Shown here in pieces: positions 48,999 to 57,747 of a DNA stretch of 64,000 nucleotides (positions are counted from its first letter, which is position 1; each line of letters begins with the position of its first letter). The stretch is from Paenibacillus sp. OV219 (lineage in GTDB: Bacteria > Bacillota > Bacilli > Paenibacillales > Paenibacillaceae), in assembly GCF_900110075.1 (NCBI RefSeq), contig NZ_FOCJ01000001.1, forward strand, positions 1,178,001 to 1,242,000. The letters run 5' to 3'. The notes below the pieces were generated by a model that was not told the DNA's origin, ran no database searches, and was given only the letters and a program-made list of their open reading frames with translations. A program made the position numbers and the translations under genes.

Positions 48999-50837
48999 TT
49001 AGCGCGTAAACCATAAATCGCGGAACCTTACCCAGCCGAGCGATTCAAGTGAAATGCCGCGGATTGAAGGATGGAACGCGGTCTTCAGATGCTTGCGGTA
49101 AAGAAAGAGCAAGCTGTGCGATTCCAAGAGCTGCTTCTCAAGCTCCAGGAAGGCAGCTGCGCGGCGCAATGGTGAGCGTTCGGTCAATATGTCCGCGATC
49201 TGCTTCTGCAGCAGCAGCCGCATATGTGGTTTCCTGTGATGCTGCATGCTTGTATACAAATCAATGAGCCGTAGTTCACGGTGCTCATCGAGCATGATGG
49301 CGAACAGCAGCAGGTCCGCGCTTAGCCGCTCCTCACCTTTGAACAGTTCGGCTTCGATTAGCTTAATCGCAATGGTGATGCCGGCGTCCTCGCATACTTG
49401 CTGCACGATGAGGGCATCGGTCTCGTACTGTGGAATCGTAGCGAGAACGATGGGCTCACCTTGGTAGCCAGAAGCTCTCACTCGTTCTTTAATGGCCTCT
49501 ATGTCAGTGATAGCGATTGTGGTGTCGACGCTGCTTTCTGATGAATCCATCTGCCTATCAGCAGCTTGCGGCCAGAAGCTGTCGGCACGCTCAATGACAT
49601 CGCCAGACAGACGAGTAATGAGCTCTGAACGGTCAAGCGCGAGATCGAGTGCTTCACGAACAGCAGCAATTGAGAGCGGTCCGTCTCTCAGCTCGTTGAC
49701 GGTAATGAATTTGCAGGTCATACCGGATTGGCGCACCTGCTGCCATCGGCTTGCGGCAGACTTCGACAGCCGCACATTATGCATCACTTGAAACGAGGCC
49801 AGTTCCTCAGCTTCGTCCAGTGGCTTGTCTCCGGGCTGTGACCATACTTCAACCCTGTCAAGGAATCCGCGTCCTTGGAAGTAGGAGGGGAATGCTTCCA
49901 GTACGAACACGCCGCTTACTTGCTCCATAAGTCGAAACGGTCCCGTGCCAATCGGCTTCGTCCCGATACTGCTGTATTGTTGCTGGTGCAGGGCATCATC
50001 CTGGACTCGATTTGGAGCTGGAACTATGGATGCGCGGTTCGTCGTCAGGAAGGCGAGGAACAGCTCATTCGGCTCGGACAGCGTCATGCGCACCGTTCGT
50101 TCATCGGGGGTCTCGATGCGAATAATCTTCATGTAGACCCAGTTAAATAATCCCTTCGGCGCGAGCGTCTGAAGCCGCTCCAACGCATATTTCACATCGG
50201 CTCCGAGCATTTCTGTACCGTGATGGAACAATACACCTTTGCGGAGGTAGAATGTCCATACCGTTCGGCTCTCGTCCACCTCCCATGCATGGGCGAGATG
50301 CGGCGAAATAGTATCACCGGCAGCACTCATTCGGACAAGTCCGTCATAGAGCTGATTCGCCAGATGGCTCTCACCAGAATAATGGATGCTAGCAGGATCA
50401 AGCGAATGAATTCTCTGAGGCAGCGGGAACCGCAAAATATCCATGCGGCGTTCACCCTGCAGCTCCGAATGAAAGCCAAATCGTCCTGATAGCCACTCCT
50501 GAAATTGTTGACGCAGCACGTGAGTACCTTCATCCATCGTCTGCAAATATGAGATGGCAGATTGCAAGTCCTGTTTCTCTGCGATTTCCTGCGCCTCTTG
50601 CAAGGCAATATCTTCCTTACGCGCTAAGAATTGCAGCACCGAGCGATTGCCGCGCCCGCGTCTAGACTCCCAGCTAAGCCACTGTTCCTGTTGCATCCGC
50701 TTGAGCAGCAGTACCATATTGCGGTGTGTGCAATCGAGCACTTCAGCGAGCTCGAGCGTCGTAATCTCAAGCGGCTCCTGCTCTTTATACTTCGGATAGT
50801 AATTTCGGAGCGCTAGATAATGCTGCCGAATCTTCAT
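48999..50837 (-). CDS. SgrR-like regulator (HTH plus periplasmic-binding-protein domain)
   Basis: 612 aa from the ATG at 50837, after AGGGGGAACGAG. Residues about 1-110 are a winged-helix domain of SgrR type (EPLEITTLELAEVLDCTHRNMVLLLKRMQQEQWLSWESRRGRGNRSVLQFL). Residues about 150-610 are an SBP_bac_5 oligopeptide-binding-like domain (LANQLYDGLVRMSAAGDTISPHLAHAWEVDESRTVWTFYLRKGVLFHHG). There is no signal peptide, so the binding domain works inside the cell as a sensor. Such proteins usually regulate a nearby transporter; none is present, only the GH95 gene (convergent) and a membrane protein (divergent). Confidence 0.87.
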   Translation of the reverse strand: MKIRQHYLALRNYYPKYKEQEPLEITTLELAEVLDCTHRNMVLLLKRMQQEQWLSWESRRGRGNRSVLQFLARKEDIALQEAQEIAEKQDLQSAISYLQTMDEGTHVLRQQFQEWLSGRFGFHSELQGERRMDILRFPLPQRIHSLDPASIHYSGESHLANQLYDGLVRMSAAGDTISPHLAHAWEVDESRTVWTFYLRKGVLFHHGTEMLGADVKYALERLQTLAPKGLFNWVYMKIIRIETPDERTVRMTLSEPNELFLAFLTTNRASIVPAPNRVQDDALHQQQYSSIGTKPIGTGPFRLMEQVSGVFVLEAFPSYFQGRGFLDRVEVWSQPGDKPLDEAEELASFQVMHNVRLSKSAASRWQQVRQSGMTCKFITVNELRDGPLSIAAVREALDLALDRSELITRLSGDVIERADSFWPQAADRQMDSSESSVDTTIAITDIEAIKERVRASGYQGEPIVLATIPQYETDALIVQQVCEDAGITIAIKLIEAELFKGEERLSADLLLFAIMLDEHRELRLIDLYTSMQHHRKPHMRLLLQKQIADILTERSPLRRAAAFLELEKQLLESHSLLFLYRKHLKTAFHPSIRGISLESLGWVRFRDLWFTR

Positions 50838-50986
50838 CTCGTTCCCCCTAACAAGCAAACACCTAAAATACGAAATTTCTATTGAAAATCTTACACTTTA
50901 TGTTCTTATTTTATAGGCTACAATAAAAGGGAGTAAATTACAATTCGCTTCCAGAGCAAGCGAAACTTTAGGAGTGGAGTGAGAGC

Positions 50987-52495
50987 ATGAGAGATCCGGC
51001 ACCATGGCAGCGTAGATATGAGCGAATCGCTCTGCTGTCGTTGCTGTTTGGTTTGATCAGTCAATATTTAAAGATCGGGCATTCATTAGGCCTCAACGTG
51101 CCTCTATTTACGGCGCTGTTCTATGGCTTATTCTTCTATGCCGTCAAGGGGAGAATCGGTGGGTTCGATAATTGGCGAGGTCAGTCCAAATCCGGATGGC
51201 TGCTCAGTCTGCCGATTGCGCTCCTGTCGCTAAGTTACGTACTCTTCGCGAATACGATGTTTCAATCGCTTAACATGATCCTTCTCCTAGCGCTTGCAGC
51301 TGCCCAGACGGTGCTTCTCACCAGAAGTAGCAATAAACCATGGTATCGTGCCGCATTTTATCATGATGTCTTATACGTTGCATTATTTAGACCAATTACG
51401 TATATTACGGTTCCTTTCGGACTGTTAGCAGCACGATTCTTGCCTGATTCCGTCACTCGCGAAGGGAGTAGTCCAGCGGCAAGTACGTTAAAGCGCGTTA
51501 TGCTTGGCTTACTGCTCGCAGCTCCACTTCTGCTCCTAGTCACGTTGCTGCTCGCTTCCGCCGATACGATTTTTCAAAGCTTAGTAAATCGAATTCCTAA
51601 CCTGTTTGGCGATTTCTCCATTGGGAATGGGATCGTACGGTTAATCTTCGCTATCGCTATTGGGTTGTATGCCTTCTGCTATCTATGGACGCTGTTGTTC
51701 AGGAGGACGGAGAATCAGGTATCAACACCATCGGTTCGAGCTGGCAAAAGGTTCGATTCCATTGCAGCTGCGACACTGCTTATGAGCTTTAATTTCGTTT
51801 ATTTGGTGTTCGCCGGCATTCAATTCTCCTATCTATTTGGCGCTGCGTCGGGCTTATTGCCCCAAGGGGCTGCTTATGCCGATTATGCAAGGCAAGGCTT
51901 CGCACAGCTCGTCGCTGTCGCGCTCATCAATCTCGGATTGCTGCTCGCCGGACTTCACCTTGTGAAACGAGAAGGACAAACGGTAGAGGTGGTCCGTAAA
52001 TTGTCACTCAGCATGCTAGTCGGCTGCACCATCATCATGCTCGTATCTGCGTTCAGCAGGCTCTCGCTCTACGAACAGGCCTATGGCTTTACACAAACAC
52101 GTCTGCTCGTACATGGATTTATGTTATTTTTAGGCTGTATTCTGATTGTGTCGCTTATCCGGATATGGAGGGAGCATTTCTCGCTCGCCAAAGCCTATAT
52201 CGGTCTTGCAGTAGCAGCGTATGTTATCATGAACTATATCAATATTGATGCCATAGTAGCTCAGAGCAATAGCGAACGTTATACAGCCACTGGCAAAATC
52301 GATCTCGATTATTTAGCTACATTGTCCCCAGATGCGTTGCCCGCACTTGTTAAACTGCAGAAGGAACAGCAGGGCAATGGTGAGCTGGCAATATTGTCGC
52401 ATATTATCGAGAGCATCCGACATGATGCAATCGAGAACAGCAGTTGGCAATCCTGGAGCTGGCCGAAGCAGCAATCACAGGATATGAACAGGTAA
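50987..52495 (+). CDS. DUF4173/DUF4153-type polytopic membrane protein
   Basis: 502 aa, ATG at 50987 after TTTAGGAGTGGAGTGAG. About twelve membrane segments are evident (for example LSLLFGLISQYLKIG, WLLSLPIALLSLSYVLFANTMF, LMSFNFVYLVFAGIQFSYLFG, LSMLVGCTIIMLVSAFSRLSLYEQAYGFTQTRLLVHGFMLFLGCI). The YGFTQTRLLVH block and YLATLSPDALPALVKL near the end are typical of DUF4173. The last 60 residues are soluble. Function unknown. The gene is divergent from the SgrR-like gene, sharing a 150-base AT-rich intergenic region. Confidence 0.82.
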   Translation: MRDPAPWQRRYERIALLSLLFGLISQYLKIGHSLGLNVPLFTALFYGLFFYAVKGRIGGFDNWRGQSKSGWLLSLPIALLSLSYVLFANTMFQSLNMILLLALAAAQTVLLTRSSNKPWYRAAFYHDVLYVALFRPITYITVPFGLLAARFLPDSVTREGSSPAASTLKRVMLGLLLAAPLLLLVTLLLASADTIFQSLVNRIPNLFGDFSIGNGIVRLIFAIAIGLYAFCYLWTLLFRRTENQVSTPSVRAGKRFDSIAAATLLMSFNFVYLVFAGIQFSYLFGAASGLLPQGAAYADYARQGFAQLVAVALINLGLLLAGLHLVKREGQTVEVVRKLSLSMLVGCTIIMLVSAFSRLSLYEQAYGFTQTRLLVHGFMLFLGCILIVSLIRIWREHFSLAKAYIGLAVAAYVIMNYINIDAIVAQSNSERYTATGKIDLDYLATLSPDALPALVKLQKEQQGNGELAILSHIIESIRHDAIENSSWQSWSWPKQQSQDMNR

Positions 52496-52571
52496 TTAAT
52501 AAGGTTAACTAAGCTCTACGAGAAATGATTCATGGCATTAACTATTGGTTGAGAAAGGAGTGATCTTGCAA

Positions 52572-52793
52572 ATGAACCAGGATACTGCTGCGAAGAATAC
52601 GCTGAATGATATCCCGTCTGGACTATCGAAACCGGCGATTCGTGCGCTAAGCAATGCAGGTCTGCAAAGCTTGGCTGATATCGCGAACATGAGTGAAGCA
52701 GAGTTCAGGAAGCTGCATGGCATCGGCCCCAAAGCGGTGGATCTGATCGTTGCTGCTTTCGAGGCGAATGGAATTGCTTTTGCAGACAGATAA
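52572..52793 (+). CDS. Small helix-hairpin-helix protein
   Basis: 73 aa from ATG 52572 (TTG 52566, two codons earlier, is better spaced from AAAGGAG and is an equal candidate). LSKPAIRALSNAGLQSLADIANMSEAEFRKLHGIGPKAVDLIVAAFEANG is a complete helix-hairpin-helix unit with the G-I-G-P-K hairpin, as in the RNA polymerase alpha C-terminal domain and DNA-binding HHH proteins. It probably binds DNA non-specifically or acts as an adaptor. The GNAT gene starts 43 bases later on the same strand. Confidence 0.82.
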   Translation: MNQDTAAKNTLNDIPSGLSKPAIRALSNAGLQSLADIANMSEAEFRKLHGIGPKAVDLIVAAFEANGIAFADR

Positions 52794-52836
52794 ATTGCAG
52801 CAAATTGATGGCTGGCTACGAAAGGCGGAATAAACG

Positions 52837-53349
52837 ATGAAACTCACGTTTCTACGTGTGGAATCAGCGGAACAAATCACAGAATTAGCTCGGTTAGCAG
52901 CAGAGATTTGGCGCGAATATTACGTCTCCATCATTACGATGGAGCAGATTGACTATATGATCGGTAAATTCCAATCCACACAGGCGATTGAGGATCAGAT
53001 TCATCATCAGGGTTACGAGTATTACTTGATTCAGCAGGATGATTCGGCGGTTGGATATATGTCGGTCAGGCAAGAAGAGGAGAAGCTGTTCCTGAGCAAG
53101 TTCTATATCGCAAAGGAGTATCGGGGACGTGGTTATGCTAGCAAGGCTATGGTGTTCCTGGTGCAGGTATGTCAGGATCGGAACCTGAGCTATATTGGGC
53201 TGACGGTCAATCGTCATAATGAATCAAGTATCGCGGTTTATGAGAAAAAGGGTTTTCGGATCGTGCGGGAGCAAATTGCAGATATTGGAAACGGTTATGT
53301 GATGGATGATTATGTGATGGAGAAGAGAATTGAGTCGAGAGTTACATAA
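52837..53349 (+). CDS. GNAT family N-acetyltransferase
   Basis: 170 aa, ATG at 52837 after GAAAGGCGG. Motif A, which binds acetyl-CoA, is SKFYIAKEYRGRGYASKAMVFL (R-G-x-G-x-A), followed by LTVNRHNESSIAVYEKKGFRIVREQ (motif B). The N-terminus LEQIDYMIGKFQSTQAIEDQIHHQGYEYYLI is the substrate-specific part. It acetylates a small amine or a protein N-terminus; the substrate is unknown. The stop codon lies inside the first TTACATAA palindrome. Confidence 0.9.
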   Translation: MKLTFLRVESAEQITELARLAAEIWREYYVSIITMEQIDYMIGKFQSTQAIEDQIHHQGYEYYLIQQDDSAVGYMSVRQEEEKLFLSKFYIAKEYRGRGYASKAMVFLVQVCQDRNLSYIGLTVNRHNESSIAVYEKKGFRIVREQIADIGNGYVMDDYVMEKRIESRVT

Positions 53350-53363
53350 TAATAGTTATGTAA
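53342..53363. repeat. 22-bp palindrome, copy 1 (TTACATAA-N6-TTATGTAA)
   Basis: A perfect 8+6+8 palindrome (spacer TAATAG) that includes the GNAT stop codon. An equivalent palindrome is at 53445-53466; together they form an inverted pair around the terminator. Confidence 0.8.
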
Positions 53364-53395
53364 ACAAATTGTGATTCGAAAGTGAACCAAACCAA

Positions 53396-53431
53396 AAAGG
53401 AGCTATCCCATATCATCGGGATAGCTCATTT
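53396..53431. terminator. Bidirectional terminator between GNAT and the stalk-domain gene
   Basis: GAGCTATCCC-ATATCATC-GGGATAGCTC with A run upstream and TTTTCG downstream. Confidence 0.85.
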
Positions 53432-53444
53432 TCGTGACATAGGT

Positions 53445-53466
53445 TTACATAACTAATATTATGTAA
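53445..53466. repeat. 22-bp palindrome, copy 2 (TTACATAA-N6-TTATGTAA)
   Basis: Same perfect 8-base arms as copy 1, spacer CTAATA. It ends nine bases from the stop codon of the minus-strand stalk-domain gene. Flanking GT/AC bases extend the match between copies. Confidence 0.8.
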
Positions 53467-53475
53467 ATAAAAGTA

Positions 53476-54504
53476 TTACCAGTTGTACTCGTTATCCTTT
53501 ATGAGATCAGCTTCGTGATAGAACAGTACGCGCGCATTCGTCGCTTCTGGTGGTATCGGAATCAGGAATCCGGGTTTATTTCCGACCGGATAGGTCAAAT
53601 CACTAAATTTACCTTGTTCCCCGCGATAGATGACTTTTACTGAATCGATGTTTGCATTAATCGCATTGTCGTGAATACCGATACCCAGATAATCGCCATA
53701 ATAGCTGACTGTCAAGCCGTCTTCGGGCATGCTCATTCCGTAGCGAACAATCTCTTCGCCGAGTGCACCGTTCTTGAGTCGCTGGATCAAGAACATCGAC
53801 ACGTCCGAGTCGGATATCTCCAGAACCACTGCCGCGTATTTCGATACGATAGCATAGTCGACGATTGACGTATTGCTCTGCGCGATATAAGCATCAATCT
53901 CGTCTTCCGTAATTGATTTCCCGGAAGGGTCGTCATCCGGAAGTGGATATTGGCTCAGCCAGGCTGCCCAATGTTCGGGCGATCGAAGAATGCTGCGATA
54001 TTCGTCGTTCGTACGCAAATTCACTACATTCGTGCTTGCATTCCAGCTTACAGATAAGCCGAGCTGTTCCGCAACGAAACGCAGTGGTACAAGCACTTGA
54101 CGGTTCTGCTCGAATGGGACTGCGTCTCCCAAGTCGCCAGACTCCGGAGGATCGTTATCCGATCCGAAGCTGTTATAGAAGCTTTCACCGACGCGCAGCG
54201 AAAGGGTTGTCTGCTGGTTGTAGATACTCACTTCGCGGTTCCCCTCATAGTCCATAATAGAGAATTCCGCTTGAATATCCGGATGGTTAAACAGCTCAAG
54301 CGGCGCATAAAGCCGATTCCCCGCGCCCCATACAACCGCTATGTCCGTATTCCCAACAGGCTCGCCGTTAATACTCAGACTAACTTGCTGCTTCTCATGT
54401 AACCGAACGCTCTGAGCGGCAGCATGCCCCGTGTGCTGCGCTCCAACCGCAATGCTTGCGGCTGCGATCATTGCCATACCTAATTTCAACGCTTTCATAC
54501 CCAT
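53476..54504 (-). CDS. Secreted copper-amine-oxidase N-terminal (stalk) domain protein
   Basis: 342 aa from ATG 54504 (GTG 54507 and ATG 54498 also possible; GGAGTGGAGTG upstream). The signal peptide is KALKLGMAMIAAASIAVGAQHTGHAAA. About residues 35-165 are the stalk domain: VSLSINGEPVGNTDIAVVWGAGNRLYAPLELF, then QVLVPLRFVAEQLGLSVSWNASTNVVNL. This domain is common in secreted proteins of Paenibacillaceae and is not an amine oxidase. The remainder has no family that I can name. The gene is convergent with GNAT. Confidence 0.82.
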   Translation of the reverse strand: MGMKALKLGMAMIAAASIAVGAQHTGHAAAQSVRLHEKQQVSLSINGEPVGNTDIAVVWGAGNRLYAPLELFNHPDIQAEFSIMDYEGNREVSIYNQQTTLSLRVGESFYNSFGSDNDPPESGDLGDAVPFEQNRQVLVPLRFVAEQLGLSVSWNASTNVVNLRTNDEYRSILRSPEHWAAWLSQYPLPDDDPSGKSITEDEIDAYIAQSNTSIVDYAIVSKYAAVVLEISDSDVSMFLIQRLKNGALGEEIVRYGMSMPEDGLTVSYYGDYLGIGIHDNAINANIDSVKVIYRGEQGKFSDLTYPVGNKPGFLIPIPPEATNARVLFYHEADLIKDNEYNW

Positions 54505-54650
54505 CACTCCACTCCGATAGTCGTAGCCTCTTCCTGTCTAGTTATCGGTAGGAACGATCCATTCTTTTACAAAACATTAAATATATGCATCCGTCGTGCC
54601 GCAACGTTCTTAGCAGCATTTATCGAGAAAATGTTCTTGTCACCCAACTG

Positions 54651-54679
54651 TTGACTTCTCTCTCTAGTTGCTGTAATTT
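54651..54679 (+). promoter_or_regulatory. Promoter of the T-box leader
   Basis: -35 TTGACT (54651-54656), 17-base spacer, -10 TAATTT (54674-54679). Confidence 0.6.
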
Positions 54680-54699
54680 AGTTGACAACAAATTGAACG

Positions 54700-54945
54700 A
54701 CATTGATCAAGGATACGCACTCTATATGTTTGTCTGCGCCCAGAGAGGAAGCCTTAAGCTGAGAAGCTTCCCGCAGCTGCTAGAGTCGCCCAGCCTTGTA
54801 GTCGCTGCAAGGAACTCGCCTTCGTATTTGCAGCCGGGTCATTCCCGTTATCAAGAGCAAAAGAGCCTTTTTTTAGGCTGAATTTTGGGTGGTACCACGA
54901 GAACACGCACTCGTCCCTTAACCAGGGATGGGTGCGTGTCTATTT
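54700..54945 (+). ncRNA. T-box riboswitch upstream of proS (proline specifier CCC)
   Basis: The T-box signature GGGTGGTACCACG is at 54887-54899. The stem I strands CAAGG/CCTTG and ACTCTA/TAGAGT frame a specifier loop GATACGC opposite CGCCCAG; the codon CCC (54789-54791) followed by A matches proline. The distal part carries AGAGAGG and GCTGAGAAG as in other T-boxes. Uncharged tRNA-Pro should stabilise the antiterminator and switch proS on. Confidence 0.9.
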
Positions 54946-54946
54946 A
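54902..54946 (+). terminator. T-box terminator
   Basis: ACACGCAC...CCCT-TAACC-AGGG...GTGCGTGT followed by CTATTTATTT. Its 5' arm overlaps the T-box antiterminator region. Confidence 0.8.
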
Positions 54947-54967
54947 TTTGGAAGGGGACTGTATCTA

Positions 54968-56704
54968 ATGAGACAAAAACAAGCTTTCGTTCCAACGATG
55001 AGAGAAATACCAGCAGATGCCGAAGCGATCAGCCATCAGCTGCTGGTGAAAGGCGGGTTTATCCGCCAGCTTACGGCAGGCGTCTACTCGTTCCTGCCAC
55101 TTGGGCGCCGAGTACTTCGCAACATTGAAGCGATCGTCCGTGAGGAGATCGACCGCACCGGTGCGCAAGAGGTGCTGCTGCCTGCATTGCAGCCGGCTGA
55201 TCTCTGGCAGCAATCAGGTCGCTACGAGGTGTACGGACCAGAGCTTGTCCGGCTGAAGGATCGCAGCGGGCGCGAGTTCGCGCTTGGTCCTACGCATGAG
55301 GAAGTCATTACGCACCTTGTGGCTGGGGAGATTTCGTCGTACCGGAAGCTGCCGGTTACGCTCTATCAGGTGCAGACAAAGTTCCGCGATGAACGCCGTC
55401 CGCGGTTCGGCTTACTGCGGTGCAGAGAATTCGTCATGAAGGATGCTTACTCCTTCGACACGGACCCAGAAGGTCTCGATAAGACATATAACGCAATGTA
55501 TAACGCGTATCACCGGATATTTGAACGTTGCGGCCTCCAAATTCGCGCAGTAGAAGCTGATGCCGGTTCCATTGGCGGTGAAGGCGGAACCCATGAGTTT
55601 ATGGCGATCGCCGAGTCTGGCGAGGATGACGTCGTCACGTGCAGCTGCTGTACGTATGCCGCGAATATGGAGAAGGCGATCAATCGTGAGTCGGTAGATT
55701 TTGCATCAGACGAACATCAGGTCTCAGCTATCGCTCGGGAATCAGCTCCACTGGATCCATTTCATACTCCTGGAATGCGAACAATAGAAGAGTTGATCGA
55801 AGGGCTTGGCGTCAATGGTGCTGAGCTTATCAAGACGCTATTGTATATGGCAGATGGCAAGCCGGTTGCCGTTCTCGTACGCGGTGATCACAGCATCAAT
55901 GAGACGAAAGTGATCAACGCGCTTGGCGCCATAACGCTCGAACTTGCAGATACAGAAACGGTGAAGCGTGTTACTGGTGCAGGAACAGGCTTCGCGGGAC
56001 CAGTCGGATTAGATGTACCGCTGCTCGTCGATTACGAAGTGAGCATCATGCCTAGAGCGATTGCTGGTGCGAATGTGACGGATTATCATAGCCGCAATGT
56101 CGTTCCTGGTCGTGATTTTGCACTCGCACAAGTCGGTGACTTCCGCAATGTTCAGGAAGGCGATTCATGCCCGAGCTGTACAGAAGGTAAGCTTACGATC
56201 ATCCGAGGCATTGAGATTGGGCACGTCTTCAAGCTGGGGACCAAGTACAGTGAAAAGCTTGGCGCGCAATTCGTGAATACAGCAGGAGAGTCGAAGCCAA
56301 TGATCATGGGCTGCTACGGGATTGGCGTAAGCCGTTTGCTCTCAGCGATTATCGAACAAAATAACGACGAGGGCGGAATGATCTGGCCAGCATCAATTGC
56401 ACCTTACAAGGTGCATCTGATCCCAGTCGCTCATCAAGATGCTGCACAGATGGACGCGGCTGAACGCCTGTATGCGGAGTTGACTGCTGCTGGAATTGAA
56501 GTGCTGCTAGATGACCGAGAAGAACGGCTTGGCGTGAAGCTAAAGGACAGTGACTTAATCGGTATACCGCTGCGTGTTGTTATTGGGAAAGGGATCGCGG
56601 ATGGTATGGTGGAGTGGAAGGAACGCCGTAGCTCAGGACCGGCAGAACGAATCGCGATTACGGAAGTGTTAGCTTCCATTAATGCCCATATTGCACAATC
56701 ATAA
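54968..56704 (+). CDS. proS: Prolyl-tRNA synthetase (bacterial type with editing domain)
   Basis: 578 aa from the ATG at 54968 (GGAAGGGG upstream); an ORF extension to 54932 lies in the terminator and is not coding. The class II aminoacyl-tRNA synthetase core has motif 1 (LPLGRRVLRNIEAIVREEIDRTGAQEVLLPALQPADLW), motif 2 (TKFRDERRPRFGLLRCREFVMKDAYSFD) and motif 3 (MGCYGIGVSRLLSAIIEQ). Between motifs 2 and 3 (about residues 225-390) sits the INS editing domain with MADGKPVAVLVRGDHSINETKV. The anticodon-binding domain ends the chain. It charges tRNA-Pro. Expression is controlled by the T-box leader. Confidence 0.97.
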   Translation: MRQKQAFVPTMREIPADAEAISHQLLVKGGFIRQLTAGVYSFLPLGRRVLRNIEAIVREEIDRTGAQEVLLPALQPADLWQQSGRYEVYGPELVRLKDRSGREFALGPTHEEVITHLVAGEISSYRKLPVTLYQVQTKFRDERRPRFGLLRCREFVMKDAYSFDTDPEGLDKTYNAMYNAYHRIFERCGLQIRAVEADAGSIGGEGGTHEFMAIAESGEDDVVTCSCCTYAANMEKAINRESVDFASDEHQVSAIARESAPLDPFHTPGMRTIEELIEGLGVNGAELIKTLLYMADGKPVAVLVRGDHSINETKVINALGAITLELADTETVKRVTGAGTGFAGPVGLDVPLLVDYEVSIMPRAIAGANVTDYHSRNVVPGRDFALAQVGDFRNVQEGDSCPSCTEGKLTIIRGIEIGHVFKLGTKYSEKLGAQFVNTAGESKPMIMGCYGIGVSRLLSAIIEQNNDEGGMIWPASIAPYKVHLIPVAHQDAAQMDAAERLYAELTAAGIEVLLDDREERLGVKLKDSDLIGIPLRVVIGKGIADGMVEWKERRSSGPAERIAITEVLASINAHIAQS

Positions 56705-56717
56705 AGGTTCACTCGAG

Positions 56718-56760
56718 TAAAACAGCCCGCTTCCTTAATAAATGGAAGTGGGCTGTTCGT
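56718..56760 (+). terminator. Terminator after proS
   Basis: ACAGCCCGCTTCC...GGAAG-GGGCTGT followed by TCGTTTG. Confidence 0.7.
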
Positions 56761-56808
56761 TTGTTACCCTTCTAGTACTTGCTCGAGACGACCGAGGTGC
56801 GCTGAGGC

Positions 56809-57747
56809 TCACCGTACTAAAAATCTTAAGTTTGTAGTGTGAGGGAGAATTGGTTGGATGGTCATCATGGCTTCCTTTTTAGCTTGATCATTGACATGGG
56901 TATAGATTTGTGTAGTTGAAATGTCAGCGTGGCCAAGGAGTTCTTGTAGCGTTCTCAGATCAACCTTACCTGTAGCAAACAAGTTTGTTGCAAATGAATG
57001 CCGCAGCTTGTGGGAAGACAAGGAGACGTCTTTATATTGTTCATAGTCTTTTTTAAATGCCTCGAACGTTTTCTCAGCTACATTTTGAATGGCGCTCTTG
57101 GAGATTCGGCGGCCAAGACGAGAGATGAACAATGCTGTTTCCTGGCTTCTCTTAGGCAGCAATCTTTCTGCAAGGCAATTATGCAGGAGATCAATTAAAG
57201 CAGGCGGAAGGGGGATGTACCTCCATTTCCGTCCTTTACCTAGAACGGCAAGAAGAGCGGCTTTATCATTAAAGTCAGTGATGTTAAGTCGGTGGATTTC
57301 CCCTACGCGAAGTCCGCAATATGACATAAGGGCAAGGATTGTGATATCTCTGGTTTGATAGCGGGAGTTGACCTTCTGAAGGAATTCCCCAAGATCATCC
57401 TGCGCAATGTAGACAGGGACTCTATTCTTTTCTACTTTCGATTTTTGAACATCTATAGCCGGATTTGTTTGAACCCGATTGAATTCGATCATTACCTTGA
57501 AAAAGAGACGTATGGAAGACAACGCCCTATTACGGGCGCCATCACCGGCCCCGCCGTTTCGTATTCGAGTAAGGTGTGCCATGATATCAATTTTACGCAA
57601 TGTATCGAGAGGCTTCTCAGAGACACTGCGCAAGAATGACCTTACATCATGGAGATAGCCTTTTTGCGTCTCCTGAGAATAGGATCGATCTTTAAGCCAT
57701 ATAAGAAACATTTCCATATCTTCATCATGTTGAGTTGCTATGTTCAT
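56809..57747 (-). CDS. Tyrosine recombinase (XerC/D-like phage integrase family)
   Basis: 312 aa from the ATG at 57747, behind AGGAGTGGACATA. The N-terminal SAM-like core-binding domain is about residues 10-95 (MEMFLIWLKDRSYSQETQKGYLHDVRSFLRSV). The catalytic domain has all the residues: Arg in MSYCGLRVGEIHRL, Lys in LGKGRKWRYIPLP, His-x-x-Arg in SSHKLRHSFATN, His in LLGHADIS and Tyr in TTQIYTHV. It should therefore be active. It is not with genes of chromosome dimer resolution, and it faces into the AT-rich stretch that follows, so it is probably the integrase of an acquired, largely eroded element. No attachment site repeats could be identified by eye. Confidence 0.9.
   Translation of the reverse strand: MNIATQHDEDMEMFLIWLKDRSYSQETQKGYLHDVRSFLRSVSEKPLDTLRKIDIMAHLTRIRNGGAGDGARNRALSSIRLFFKVMIEFNRVQTNPAIDVQKSKVEKNRVPVYIAQDDLGEFLQKVNSRYQTRDITILALMSYCGLRVGEIHRLNITDFNDKAALLAVLGKGRKWRYIPLPPALIDLLHNCLAERLLPKRSQETALFISRLGRRISKSAIQNVAEKTFEAFKKDYEQYKDVSLSSHKLRHSFATNLFATGKVDLRTLQELLGHADISTTQIYTHVNDQAKKEAMMTIQPILPHTTNLRFLVR

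Noticed and set aside
51748-51770. GGTTCGATTCC, possible tRNA T-arm
   Set aside because: It is within the DUF4173 coding sequence and no cloverleaf can be drawn around it; no tRNA was found in the window.
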